A DNA stretch of 33,664 nucleotides, from assembly GCF_028330525.1 (NCBI RefSeq), contig NZ_JAQMSD010000248.1, forward strand, positions 1 to 33,664, read 5' to 3'. How positions within the stretch are numbered: the stretch's first letter is position 1; every line of letters starts with the position of its first letter. Below, piece by piece: positions 25,047 to 32,725 of this stretch. The notes below the pieces were generated by a model, which ran no database searches, was not told where the DNA came from, and saw only the letters and a program-made list of their open reading frames with translations. The translations under genes and the position numbers were made by a program. Source of the stretch: Spirulina sp. CS-785/01 (GTDB taxonomy: Bacteria; Cyanobacteriota; Cyanobacteriia; Cyanobacteriales; Spirulinaceae).

Positions 25047-26531
25047 ATGCAACTCGCAGATATTATTCATCACCAGATCACCATTCAGTTAGACACCCTG
25101 AAAACCGATGAGGAGTTAGTCACAGCAATACAAACCCAGTTGGGAAAATTGGGTCTTTATCCCAAAAACGCGGTTGATGGGGACTATGGCCCGATGACGG
25201 AACAAGGGATAGGGGAGTTTTGTCAGCGTTTTTCCTTGTTGAGTCAACAGCATCACCAGTACAACCGCGCTTTTGCAGAAAAATTATTAACCCCTCCTGC
25301 TGTTCCCTCCCCCAATTTATCGGTAAAGCGGGAACAACTCTATACAGAATACCTCAACGCCGCCAGTGGGGGAACGGCGGACACACCGAAGTTATTTTAT
25401 CAAGGGGTGCAAACCTCTCCCCGAAAAAGGGAGATTGAGAATTATCCCAGTTATTTAATGCGGAAACCGGATGGGAAAAAGTTGGTGGCCTTTCCGGCAG
25501 TAACAACGGGGTTTCAACCTTACCCTAGAGTTGGGGAAGTTCCCGCAATAGACGAACAGGGGTTAGACTTTTTACACCCGGATATCCAAGAAGCGTGTCT
25601 CTGTGTGGGGAGTTTCACCGAGGGGACGTTTTATGGGAAGTGGTTGGGCCGCAATGCGTTACAGAATGATGAGTTTTGGAGTGCGACGAAAATTATCCCT
25701 TTACTCTATTTAATCACCCAAGGGAATAGCGCTGCCTATCATCTTGATTTAGATCGCTGTAATATTCGCGGTTGGGATGGGTTTGGGGACTATCGCAACC
25801 TTGCGGTTCACGATTTGGCGAGGGATTTAATTAGTTATAAAGGGAATATTGCTACCTCTAATTCTCTGGGTGCAATGTTTAAACGGTTTGCACCCCAGAC
25901 GACTCTGGAACGATGGTTGCAGTCTCTCACGGGGAATGATCAGTCTATTTTCCGAGGCCGTTACGGTGAACCCCCGTTTATAGAGTCTCCGGAGTTATTT
26001 GACCGCACCACAGGACAAGTCCTCCTCTATCCTGACGCTCAACCCCCCCAATGGGAGAGTAACACGCTTTCGGCCTATGACCTCACCCGCATGATTTCGC
26101 TGTTAGGCTGGCATTACTATCTTAGTCCTTCGGCGCGGATTCCTGGGGCGCAATGGCATAGTTTAGAAAGTGCGGTCCGTGCATTAGGCCACGACCCGGC
26201 CCGGTTAACGGATTTGGCTTTAGCTAAACTAAATTTAGAGGAACATCTCGATCCTATTGTGGTGTTGTCTAAACTGGGAAATGGAGTAACGGGAATTCGC
26301 CATCGGACGGAAGCGGTTTATGTCGCTTTAGTCCATCTGCTGGACTGTCGTCCGCAACAGTCCTATCAACCTCCCCGTTTGATCACGTTTGCTTTGGCCC
26401 TACGGGGGGCCCGAAAGTTAAGTCCTAGAAATGTCAATCAAGAAGCGGTGGAATTAGATGCTCGCATGGCAACGGAGGTGACGGAAGTTGTTCGTCGTGC
26501 GGTCCAAGGGGAGTTGATAGTTGGTAGTTGA
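25047..26531 (+). CDS. Peptidoglycan-binding protein with beta-lactamase-like serine hydrolase domain
   Basis: A 494-residue protein. Residues about 20-85 form a peptidoglycan-binding type 1 domain (VTAIQTQLGKLGLYPKNAVDGDYGPMTEQGI). The rest resembles class A beta-lactamase/PBP folds: S212-A-T-K215 in FWSATKIIPLLYLI fits the catalytic SxxK. Y264-K-G-N267 before IATSNSLG is in the place of SDN. K409-L-G411 in SKLGNGVTGIRHRTEAVYVAL is in the place of KTG. The missing SDN Ser and altered KTG suggest it is not a classical beta-lactamase; a cell-wall amidase/esterase-like or inactive role is possible. No clear signal peptide is seen, which is odd for a wall-binding protein. The last residues, LIVGS, are coded by a heptamer repeat. 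Confidence 0.7.
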   Translation: MQLADIIHHQITIQLDTLKTDEELVTAIQTQLGKLGLYPKNAVDGDYGPMTEQGIGEFCQRFSLLSQQHHQYNRAFAEKLLTPPAVPSPNLSVKREQLYTEYLNAASGGTADTPKLFYQGVQTSPRKREIENYPSYLMRKPDGKKLVAFPAVTTGFQPYPRVGEVPAIDEQGLDFLHPDIQEACLCVGSFTEGTFYGKWLGRNALQNDEFWSATKIIPLLYLITQGNSAAYHLDLDRCNIRGWDGFGDYRNLAVHDLARDLISYKGNIATSNSLGAMFKRFAPQTTLERWLQSLTGNDQSIFRGRYGEPPFIESPELFDRTTGQVLLYPDAQPPQWESNTLSAYDLTRMISLLGWHYYLSPSARIPGAQWHSLESAVRALGHDPARLTDLALAKLNLEEHLDPIVVLSKLGNGVTGIRHRTEAVYVALVHLLDCRPQQSYQPPRLITFALALRGARKLSPRNVNQEAVELDARMATEVTEVVRRAVQGELIVGS

Positions 26532-26546
26532 CAGTTGATAGTTGAC
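26512..26546 (+). repeat. Heptamer array containing a stop codon
   Basis: Five tandem heptamers (agttgat, agttggt, agttgac, agttgat, agttgac) encode the C-terminal LIVGS of the peptidoglycan-binding protein and provide its TGA stop (26529-26531). Confidence 0.9.
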
Positions 26547-26718
26547 GGTTAAACCACAAAGACACAAAGGACACAAAGGGAAGATGGGAGTCGGGAGTCG
26601 GGAGTCGGGAGATGGGGGAGAACAAAGAACCCAGAACAAACAACATTACTGTTTACTGTTTACTATTCCCTGTTCCCTTTTTCACAAACAACAAACAATA
26701 AACAACAAACAACAATAT
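26532..26718. other. Intergenic filler made of repeats
   Basis: The gap holds the rest of the heptamer array, an accacaaagacacaaagg element (26552-26580, related to 32497-32522), gtcgggagtcgggag units, an actgtttactgtttact run and caacaaa repeats up to the next ATG. An open frame through it in phase with the next gene is translated repeat, not protein. Confidence 0.7.
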
Positions 26719-28992
26719 ATGTTTTGGCGAAAGTTGAATTTACAGGCGGTTTTTATACTGCCTTTTGTCCTCGAAATTACAGTTACGGTGGGGGTAGTGG
26801 GGTATCTCTCCTATCGGAATGGGGAAAAGGCTGTGGAAACTTTGGCTAATGCGTTGATTAATGAAGTGGGCGATCGCATTGAAGAACATATTAACTATTT
26901 CCTAGAAATTCCTGTTAATATTACTCAGAATGGTCAAGATTTAATTGAGACGCAAGTGTTTAATCTCCAAGATATGGATGCTTGGCTTCCTTATTTAATA
27001 ATTCGCTATCAGCATTATAGAAACAGTTATATTGATGCTATTATGATTACCAATGCAAATAATGAGTTTCGGGCAGCAGGACAAGCAAAAAATAAAGCGG
27101 GAAACACCCTAACAGGAATAGCGGTTGCTGGGGAAAAAACGGAGTTTCAATGGAAAACTTATGCTGATTTTCAGACTTATCAAAATTCCCAACCTTTAGG
27201 GTTGAGTCTTGATAGTTTTTATGCAACACAACGGCCTTGGTATCAAGAAGCGGTGGACGCGAAGCGAGCAACTTGGATCAGTATTTTTTCTAGATTGAGC
27301 AATGAGAAGATTCTCGCTTTGAATTTTTCTCAACCGTTATTTTTACCAAAGGAAGATGATCCTCAAGGTGTGATGAGTATTCAAATTAATTTAATTAAAA
27401 TTAATCAATTTTTGCAATCATTAAAGATAGGAGAAAATGGACAAGCCTTTGTTATAGAAAAAACGGGCTATTTAGTCGCAACTTCAACCCAAGAAAGTCT
27501 AATATCCCAAAACATAGACGACCAAGTAGAACGCTTAAAAGCAACACAGAGTCAAGATAAACTAACCCAAAAAGTTACTCAATATTTAACCAAAAAAATG
27601 GATTATTTTACGAATAAAGATAATAATAAATTAGTACAAAAAACGTTTTTAAATAAGCCTTACTTTTTTAAAATAATTGATTTAAAAAATGAATATGGAC
27701 TGGATTGGCTAATTGTAGTAGTAGTTCCTGAAGAAGATTTTATGCAAGTCATTCATAAAAATACTCGAAATACAATGATTTTATCTATTTTCGCTTTAAG
27801 TTTTGCTGTCTTAATTGGAATTTTAACTGCCCGTTGGGTGACAGTTCCTATCTCTAAATTCAATCAAGCAGCAAAAAAGATTTCTCAAGGCCATTGGGAG
27901 CAAAAAGTGGATATTCAACGGGAGGATGAATTAGGTCAACTGGCGACTTCTTTTAATCGCATGGCCGAGCAACTACAAAGGTTGTTTCAGGATTTATCAG
28001 AAAGTCAATATACGCTCAATCAATATTTAGAATCTTTACCTGTTGGGGTGGTGGTTCATAACCCCAATGGGAGCATTGCCTATTTGAACCCAAAAGCCAA
28101 AAAATTACTCAATCATCATGTAATTCGGGGGGTTGATAATGAACATCTTGCTGCCATTTATCAAATTTATAAAAGTGGGACTGAAATGCTCTATCCCATA
28201 GAGGAGTTGCCCAGTTTTCAAGCCTTACAAGGGAGAAAATTCAGTGCGGATGATTTAGAGTTTCGTTATGGTGATCACAATACTCTCTTTGAAGTGACGG
28301 GCACTCCCATTCGGGATAGTCAGGGGAATATTATTCGGGCAATTATTGTCTTTCAAGATATTACCAACCGCAAACAAGCCGAACAAGTTCTCAAGAATTA
28401 TAATAAACAGTTAGAACAACAGGTTAAAGCCCGCACCGCAGCGTTAGAACAAGCGAATCAAACTTTACAGGAATTAGCCACTATTGACGCACTCACCCAA
28501 GTCAAAAATCGTCGCTATTTTCAAGAAATGCTCATCCAAGAATGGCAACGGTGTCTGCGTGAACAAACTCCCCTGTCGCTCATTCTTTGTGATGTGGACT
28601 ATTTTAAGCTCTATAACGATACTTACGGCCATCTTGCGGGGGATGCTTGTCTGAAAGCGGTTGCGACGGCCTTGCGTCAGACGGTCCAACGGCCTGGTGA
28701 TCTGGTGGCCCGGTATGGGGGGGAAGAATTTGTGATTCTCCTTCCCAATACCCCTCCAGAGGGAATTTCTCTGCTTGCAGAAGTCATTCGTCAGCAACTC
28801 CACCAGGAGGCCATTCCCCATCGGGAGTCCAAAATTAGTGCTTGGGTGACGTTAAGTTTGGGGGGTGCATCGGTGATTCCTACCTCAACGTTGTCTTCTT
28901 ACGGGTTGGTGAATGCAGCAGATCAGGCCCTTTATATGGCTAAAGAGCAAGGCCGCGATCGCTTCATTTTCTCCCCTTGGCCTCACCAGTAA
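26719..28992 (+). CDS. Membrane diguanylate cyclase (Cache-HAMP-PAS-GGDEF)
   Basis: A 757-residue sensor that makes cyclic di-GMP. Order: TM1 (FILPFVLEITVTVGVVGYL, about 12-30); a periplasmic dCache-like domain (about 35-345, with RPWYQEAV typical of Cache folds); TM2 (ILSIFALSFAVLIGILTA, about 355-372); HAMP (VPISKFNQAAKKISQG through DELGQLATSFNRMAEQL); PAS (YLESLPVGVVVHNPNGSIAYLN, about 433 on); a coiled-coil linker; and GGDEF. The active site is R-Y-G-G-E-E-F near 665, and RPGD five residues before GGEEF is a canonical inhibitory I-site, so the enzyme should be active and product-inhibited. I start at ATG 26719 (MFWRKLNLQ); an upstream in-frame extension is only repeat sequence. The sensor half is more AT-rich than the GGDEF half. 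Confidence 0.94.
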   Translation: MFWRKLNLQAVFILPFVLEITVTVGVVGYLSYRNGEKAVETLANALINEVGDRIEEHINYFLEIPVNITQNGQDLIETQVFNLQDMDAWLPYLIIRYQHYRNSYIDAIMITNANNEFRAAGQAKNKAGNTLTGIAVAGEKTEFQWKTYADFQTYQNSQPLGLSLDSFYATQRPWYQEAVDAKRATWISIFSRLSNEKILALNFSQPLFLPKEDDPQGVMSIQINLIKINQFLQSLKIGENGQAFVIEKTGYLVATSTQESLISQNIDDQVERLKATQSQDKLTQKVTQYLTKKMDYFTNKDNNKLVQKTFLNKPYFFKIIDLKNEYGLDWLIVVVVPEEDFMQVIHKNTRNTMILSIFALSFAVLIGILTARWVTVPISKFNQAAKKISQGHWEQKVDIQREDELGQLATSFNRMAEQLQRLFQDLSESQYTLNQYLESLPVGVVVHNPNGSIAYLNPKAKKLLNHHVIRGVDNEHLAAIYQIYKSGTEMLYPIEELPSFQALQGRKFSADDLEFRYGDHNTLFEVTGTPIRDSQGNIIRAIIVFQDITNRKQAEQVLKNYNKQLEQQVKARTAALEQANQTLQELATIDALTQVKNRRYFQEMLIQEWQRCLREQTPLSLILCDVDYFKLYNDTYGHLAGDACLKAVATALRQTVQRPGDLVARYGGEEFVILLPNTPPEGISLLAEVIRQQLHQEAIPHRESKISAWVTLSLGGASVIPTSTLSSYGLVNAADQALYMAKEQGRDRFIFSPWPHQ

Positions 28993-29112
28993 ACAGTCAT
29001 TCGTCTTTTACGGATCAGGGTGAGTTCTGCTCTCATGTATCCCCGCTAGAACTTCAGCACAAACAACGACAAAGCACGGTAAAATCATCCCTACGACAAC
29101 CCATGAGTATTC

Positions 29113-30015
29113 ATGCTGCAATCTTTGACAAAACTAGGGTATCTGCTCCGGGAAACCTTCTCAGGACTGCGACGGGGGGGGTGGATGAATTGGGCCGCCA
29201 TTAGTACCGTTACCGTCTTATTATTCCTGTTTGGTATTTGTGTGCAAACGTCTTGGCAACTTGATTCTCTGCTCAATCATTTTGGCAGTCAATTGGAAAT
29301 TTCGGTCTATCTTGAACCGGATGTGCAGGGAGAAACGTTACTGTCTCAAGTGGAACGACGCTCGGAAGTGAAACAAGTCCGCATGATCTCCAAAGATCAA
29401 GCGTGGGAGTCCTTGTTACAGGAGTTGGGGGTGACGGATATGGAGGAAGCAACCCAACAACTAGAGGGGAATCCCTTGGTGGATGAGTTGAAGGTGTTGG
29501 TGAAGGATGCGGACACTGTACCCAGGGTGGTGGAGGAATTATCGGCAATTCCAGGAGTGGACCGCTGTGTGTATGTGAATGAAGCACGGGAACGGTTTAA
29601 ACAACTGCAATGGGGGTTAAATTGGGTCAGTTTGTCTCTGACGGTGATTTTATCCTTTACGGCCATTGCGGTGGTGACGACGACGTTAAATTTAATTGCG
29701 GTGTCCCGACGGAATGAACTGGAAATTATGCAGTTGGTGGGGGCCACCAAAGTTTGGATTTTTCTGCCGTTTATTGTGCAGGGGGTGATTTTTGGCGTTG
29801 TGGGAGGAGGACTGGCCTTGACGTTACTGACCAGTTTGCGAACGGTGGTTGCGAGGGTGCTGGTGAACCAAACGGACTTTTTACGGTTTATTGTCGAAGG
29901 GCTACAGTTAAATCCCTTACAATTGTATTTGTTGGCGTTTATTATTTTCTCTTTGGGGATTTCCGTGGGGACTATTAGTAGCTTTTTTGCCATCCGTCGC
30001 TTTTCGTTTCGCTAA
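29113..30015 (+). CDS. ftsX: FtsX-like cell division ABC permease
   Basis: A 300-residue inner-membrane protein of the FtsX family, which with FtsE controls cell-wall hydrolases during division. A short cytoplasmic N-terminus (YLLRETFSGLRRGGWMNWAA) leads into TM1 (ISTVTVLLFLFGICVQTSW). The extracytoplasmic loop with the FtsX fold follows (QLEISVYLEPDVQGE, VNEARERFKQ), then three C-terminal TM segments (VILSFTAIAVVTTTLNLIAV; VQGVIFGVVGGGLALTLL; LYLLAFIIFSLGISVG). ISRRNELEIMQLVGATKVWI is the conserved cytoplasmic turn (here VSRRNELEI). FtsE is not adjacent. The stop codon shares its last base with the ATG of the next gene (TAATG), so the two are coupled. Confidence 0.92.
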   Translation: MLQSLTKLGYLLRETFSGLRRGGWMNWAAISTVTVLLFLFGICVQTSWQLDSLLNHFGSQLEISVYLEPDVQGETLLSQVERRSEVKQVRMISKDQAWESLLQELGVTDMEEATQQLEGNPLVDELKVLVKDADTVPRVVEELSAIPGVDRCVYVNEARERFKQLQWGLNWVSLSLTVILSFTAIAVVTTTLNLIAVSRRNELEIMQLVGATKVWIFLPFIVQGVIFGVVGGGLALTLLTSLRTVVARVLVNQTDFLRFIVEGLQLNPLQLYLLAFIIFSLGISVGTISSFFAIRRFSFR

Positions 30016-30884
30016 TGAGTACACAGTGGGAGAATTTATTACAGAATTTGGGAGAATGGCAGGGGTCTTTTACCCGCTTTTCTCCCCAAGGGGAGGAACT
30101 GGAAGACATCCCTAGTGTGGTGACGTTGCGGGGGGTAAATAATGGTCAAACGGTGCATCAGGTGGTGCGTCGGTGTCCTGTGGATGCTCCTCGGGAGGAG
30201 AAGGTGTTTGAGTATAGTTCCCTGTCTCGTGGGGTTTTGCTGTTTGAGGATGGGTCTTTTTCTCAGGGATCAATGCAGTGGGGCCCGTTGAGTGAGTTTG
30301 GGGCCGAGTTGGGGTTAAAGGTGGGGGATGCTCGGTTGCGGTTGGTGCAATTGTATAATCGAGAGGGTGCTTGCGATCGCATCACCTTAATTCGAGAACA
30401 GTTAGCTGGCACCTCTCCCACTCCTCGGCCTCCGTTGACGGTGGATCAGTTACTAGGAGACTGGGAAGGGGAGGCCAAGACGCGATATCCTGATCTACGA
30501 CCGTCTGAGCAGTTTTCCACCCAGTTAAAGATTCGTCGAAGTGGGGACTCCCTCCAGCAAACGTTAACTTTTGCTGGACAAACGGTACAGTCCACCGCAC
30601 GTATTGAAAAAAACAGTGAAAAAAGCAGTGAAAAAAGCAGTGAAAAAAGCAGTGAAAAAAACAGTCTCTATTTTGATCAAGGAGCAATTCCTATTCGGGT
30701 TTTAATGTTACCCAATGGAGCGTCTTCTAATTGTCCCCTATGGATTCGCGGCGGTCAAGGTTTTGTGCTAGAGGTCGGTTGGTTGCTTCACCCAACGGAA
30801 CGACAACGCTTAATTCGTCGTTACGATAAGACGGGAAAATGGGTGAGTTTAACTTGGGTCCGAGAAAAAAAGGTGAGAGATTAA
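30015..30884 (+). CDS. DUF3598 family protein (lipocalin-like)
   Basis: A 289-residue protein of the cyanobacterial/plastid DUF3598 family, predicted calycin-like beta-barrels of unknown function. Visible features: the opening WENLLQNLGEWQGSFTRFSPQG; a second barrel starting QLLGDWEGEAKTRYPDLRPS; and the end HPTERQRLIRRYDKTGKWVSLTWVREKK. There is no signal peptide or membrane segment. A SEKS tetrapeptide array (about residues 200-216) is coded by a 12-bp repeat. The gene overlaps the ftsX stop by one base (TAATG), which suggests co-regulation with ftsX, though a functional link is unknown. A phycobiliprotein-lyase-like role has no direct support here. Confidence 0.85.
   Translation: MSTQWENLLQNLGEWQGSFTRFSPQGEELEDIPSVVTLRGVNNGQTVHQVVRRCPVDAPREEKVFEYSSLSRGVLLFEDGSFSQGSMQWGPLSEFGAELGLKVGDARLRLVQLYNREGACDRITLIREQLAGTSPTPRPPLTVDQLLGDWEGEAKTRYPDLRPSEQFSTQLKIRRSGDSLQQTLTFAGQTVQSTARIEKNSEKSSEKSSEKSSEKNSLYFDQGAIPIRVLMLPNGASSNCPLWIRGGQGFVLEVGWLLHPTERQRLIRRYDKTGKWVSLTWVREKKVRD
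30614..30661 (+). repeat. In-frame 12-bp tandem repeat (SEKS)
   Basis: Four copies of cagtgaaaaaag encode SEK/S units inside the DUF3598 gene. The copies are almost perfect, implying recent expansion and likely copy-number variation between strains. Confidence 0.9.
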
Positions 30885-31091
30885 GTATAAATACTCGGTC
30901 AAAATTAAGAGGAAAAGGGGTTTATGTTCTGTTACAAAAGACACAGCATCCGAAAAACTACGTTAGACTAAAGATAGAAATACTCTTTTTATTTAGAAAC
31001 CAAGAGAAATGCTCCCCTAGGGGCAAGAAAAGATTAGTCTGGCTTACATTGGTTAGCCGCTTGTTGTCTAACTCGTTTTGAGGTGATGGTT

Positions 31092-31226
31092 ATGAGTGGA
31101 GAAGCGACCCAAGCATTAATGGCCGTGTTGGCGATCGCGCTATCCCTAGCGGTATTATCCCCGATTTTATGTTGGATTTTACCGAACCGCGATCGGGCTA
31201 TTGAATCAGCACAAGAATTAGCTTAA
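31092..31226 (+). CDS. 44-residue single-span membrane protein
   Basis: ATG 31092 to TAA 31224-31226 encodes a small protein with a polar N-terminus (MSGEATQA), one hydrophobic helix (LMAVLAIALSLAVLSPILCWIL, about residues 9-30) and a charged tail (PNRDRAIESAQELA). GAGG lies 8 bases before this ATG; an ATG two codons earlier is too close to it. The size and layout are like small photosynthetic-complex subunits, but I do not recognise it as any named Psb, Pet or Ndh subunit. It stands alone, about 200 bp after the DUF3598 gene, and is followed by a strong terminator, which argues for its own transcript. Confidence 0.6.
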   Translation: MSGEATQALMAVLAIALSLAVLSPILCWILPNRDRAIESAQELA

Positions 31227-31332
31227 ATTAATAAGCCTATTCTCAGAAGGGCTGAGTTTCAGCCTACTACAATTAAAGTGCTTATGGCAAGTTCTTGTTA
31301 TCTATGAGCTATCTTAACATCTGCTTGTTTTT

Positions 31333-31358
31333 ATCCCCCATTTTTGGGGGATTTTTGC
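31333..31358 (+). terminator. Rho-independent terminator after the 44-residue gene
   Basis: A 7-bp stem ATCCCCC/GGGGGAT (31333-31339 and 31346-31352) encloses a T-rich loop and is followed by TTTTTGC. Confidence 0.8.
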
Positions 31359-31413
31359 TTTGTTGGTTATTTGTTGTTTGTGAAAAAGGGAACAGTAAAC
31401 AGTAAACAGTTTT

Positions 31414-31641
31414 AGACCACTACAAACTTTAGCCAGTCAACTGCGACAATATCGCATTTATGTACGAGGGGGCAATCTGCCAGTGACTTCTCTCGATGGG
31501 ACGGTTCAGGATAATCTTAGTTTAGGCGATCGCTTGGCCAGTCCAGAACCCGATACAGACACCGAGGAGATCGAGGTGAACCTTGGGTTAAAAACCCAAG
31601 GTTCAGAGCGTAAGCCTGTTTTCAACAGGCTAATATTGTGA
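31414..31641 (+). pseudogene. Gene remnant of uncertain origin (sigma-factor-like?)
   Basis: An open stretch without a start codon reads RPLQTLASQLRQYRIYVRG and then NLPVTSLDGTVQDNLSLGD before it runs into repeat B and stops at TGA 31639-31641. A SLDxxVxDxxSLGDxL pattern followed by acidic residues resembles the linker around region 3 of some sigma-70 factors. The match is short and flanked on both sides by repeats, so this is only a suggestion. Confidence 0.25.
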
Positions 31642-31705
31642 GGGTTTAACCCGTTTTAACGGGTTTTGGCTTTTAGCCTTGGATTTTAATCCAAGGTTTT
31701 TTTAA
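31581..31705 (+). repeat. Repeat B cluster with terminator-like hairpin
   Basis: Hairpins ccttgggttaaaaacccaag (31581 on), agcctgttttcaacaggct (31613 on), aacccgttttaacgggtt and ccttggattttaatccaagg (31678-31697) occur in series. The last is followed by TTTTTTT, forming a good intrinsic terminator. Confidence 0.8.
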
Positions 31706-31738
31706 TCTTCTGCCATCTGCCATCTGCCATCTGCCTTC

Positions 31739-32365
31739 CGTCAGGCGATTGAACTGGATGGGGAAGATGAGGATTACTGGTTGTGGTTGGCCATTGCTAT
31801 GGACGATAATCGCAACCCTCAAGGGGCGTTAGATGCTTATAATCAGGCTTTAGCCATTAATTCAGACAACGCTAAGGTTTGGTATCATCGAGGGATTACG
31901 TTGGGACGGTTAGACCAGCATGAAGAAGCCCTAGAGTCCTACGAACGGGCGTTACAACTTGCACCTGAGCTAACTTCAGCATGGTACAATCGCGGTTTTA
32001 TTTTGGAGGAGTTAGACCGCTACTCCGATGCTCTCATGTCTTATCAACAAGCGATTACTATAAACCCAGATTCAACTAAGGCATGGTTTAAGGTGGGGAA
32101 TATGTTGTTTAAATTAGAACGGTATGAAGAGGCGATCGCGGCTTATGATGAAGTGATTGCCCGCGAGGAAAATGAGGCGACTTGGAAAGAAGCCAGTTGG
32201 TATAATCGGGGGTTAGTGTTAGCTAATTTACAACGATACGAGGACGCGATCGCCTCTTTTGAGAAGGTGTTAGAATTGAACCCCAATAATGCCGATGCTC
32301 AAGAAAAGTTACGCACTTTAAAAGAATACGTGCAACGGCAACAAGGAGGCACGGAAATTGGCTAA
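31739..32365 (+). CDS. TPR protein, 5' truncated
   Basis: The frame holds about five tetratricopeptide repeats of 34 residues, such as AKVWYHRGITLGRLDQHEEA, SAWYNRGFILEELDRYSDA and ASWYNRGLVLANLQRYEDA, ending at TAA after QRQQGGTEIG. TPRs mediate protein-protein binding. Coding similarity begins upstream of any ATG (RQAIELDGEDEDYWLWLAIA reads like a TPR helix pair at 31739-31798), directly after tgccatc heptamers and repeat B. The first in-frame ATG is 31799 (MDDNRNPQGA, 189 residues) and TTG 31781 is an alternative. The original 5' end has probably been lost to the repeats. It may still be translated from 31799 as a shortened protein. Confidence 0.75.
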   Translation, partial: RQAIELDGEDEDYWLWLAIAMDDNRNPQGALDAYNQALAINSDNAKVWYHRGITLGRLDQHEEALESYERALQLAPELTSAWYNRGFILEELDRYSDALMSYQQAITINPDSTKAWFKVGNMLFKLERYEEAIAAYDEVIAREENEATWKEASWYNRGLVLANLQRYEDAIASFEKVLELNPNNADAQEKLRTLKEYVQRQQGGTEIG

Positions 32366-32725
32366 TCTTTCCCTAGTATTTTCAATTCCAATATTCTGAG
32401 TTTACGATAAGGCCAGAACCTGTTTTAACGGGTTTTGGCTCTTAGCCTTGGGTTGAAACCCAAGGAAAAATTGTTTAAATAGATGGTAAAAATTGCACCA
32501 CAGAGGCACAGAGGACACAAAGAGGGAGAAGGAGAGAGGGTTGGGAGTCTTTAACCCGTTTTTAACGGGTTTTGGCTCTTAGCCTTGGGTTTTAACCCAA
32601 GGGGAGCGTTAGCCGTTTCAATCCAAGTGTCTAACAATTTTTTACAATTTTATTGCATAACTGCGGCCAACTCAGAGATATGAGTTAACACAGAAGGTAA
32701 ATCCTAGTACGAGAGGAAAAAAATC
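32366..32725. other. Intergenic repeats upstream of the secreted TPR gene
   Basis: This 360-bp gap holds two repeat B copies (32417-32465 and 32551-32602) and an accacagaggcacagaggac element (32497-32522) followed by purine-rich sequence. The promoter of the next gene should lie in 32620-32710, where tttacaattttattgcataa may contain it. No coding frame was found. Confidence 0.55.
32417..32602 (+). repeat. Two short repeat B copies
   Basis: Copies at 32417-32465 and 32551-32602 share cgttttaacgggttttggct, cttagccttggg and the closing aacccaagg arm, separated by the accacagagg element. Confidence 0.8.

Larger units (their letters stand above)
31359..31738. other. Repeat-invaded region with a gene remnant
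   Basis: This gap carries a ttgttggttatttgttgtttg filler, an acagtaa heptamer run (31391-31410), a short coding remnant (31414-31575), repeat B hairpins (31581-31705) and three tgccatc heptamers (31711-31735). No intact gene was found. Confidence 0.65.

Noticed and set aside
26542-26718. 59-residue N-terminal extension of the diguanylate cyclase
   Set aside because: It is translated heptamer and caacaaa repeats. The membrane helix follows ATG 26719 as expected for the family.
28474-28821. 115-codon antisense frame in the GGDEF domain
   Set aside because: It is a shadow of the conserved GGDEF coding sequence.
29397-29993. 198-codon antisense frame over ftsX
   Set aside because: FtsX membrane topology and motifs are unambiguous on the plus strand; the antisense product has no recognisable feature.
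30839-31081. 80-codon frame after the DUF3598 gene
   Set aside because: It overlaps the end of DUF3598 in another frame, has no domain or ribosome site and looks random.
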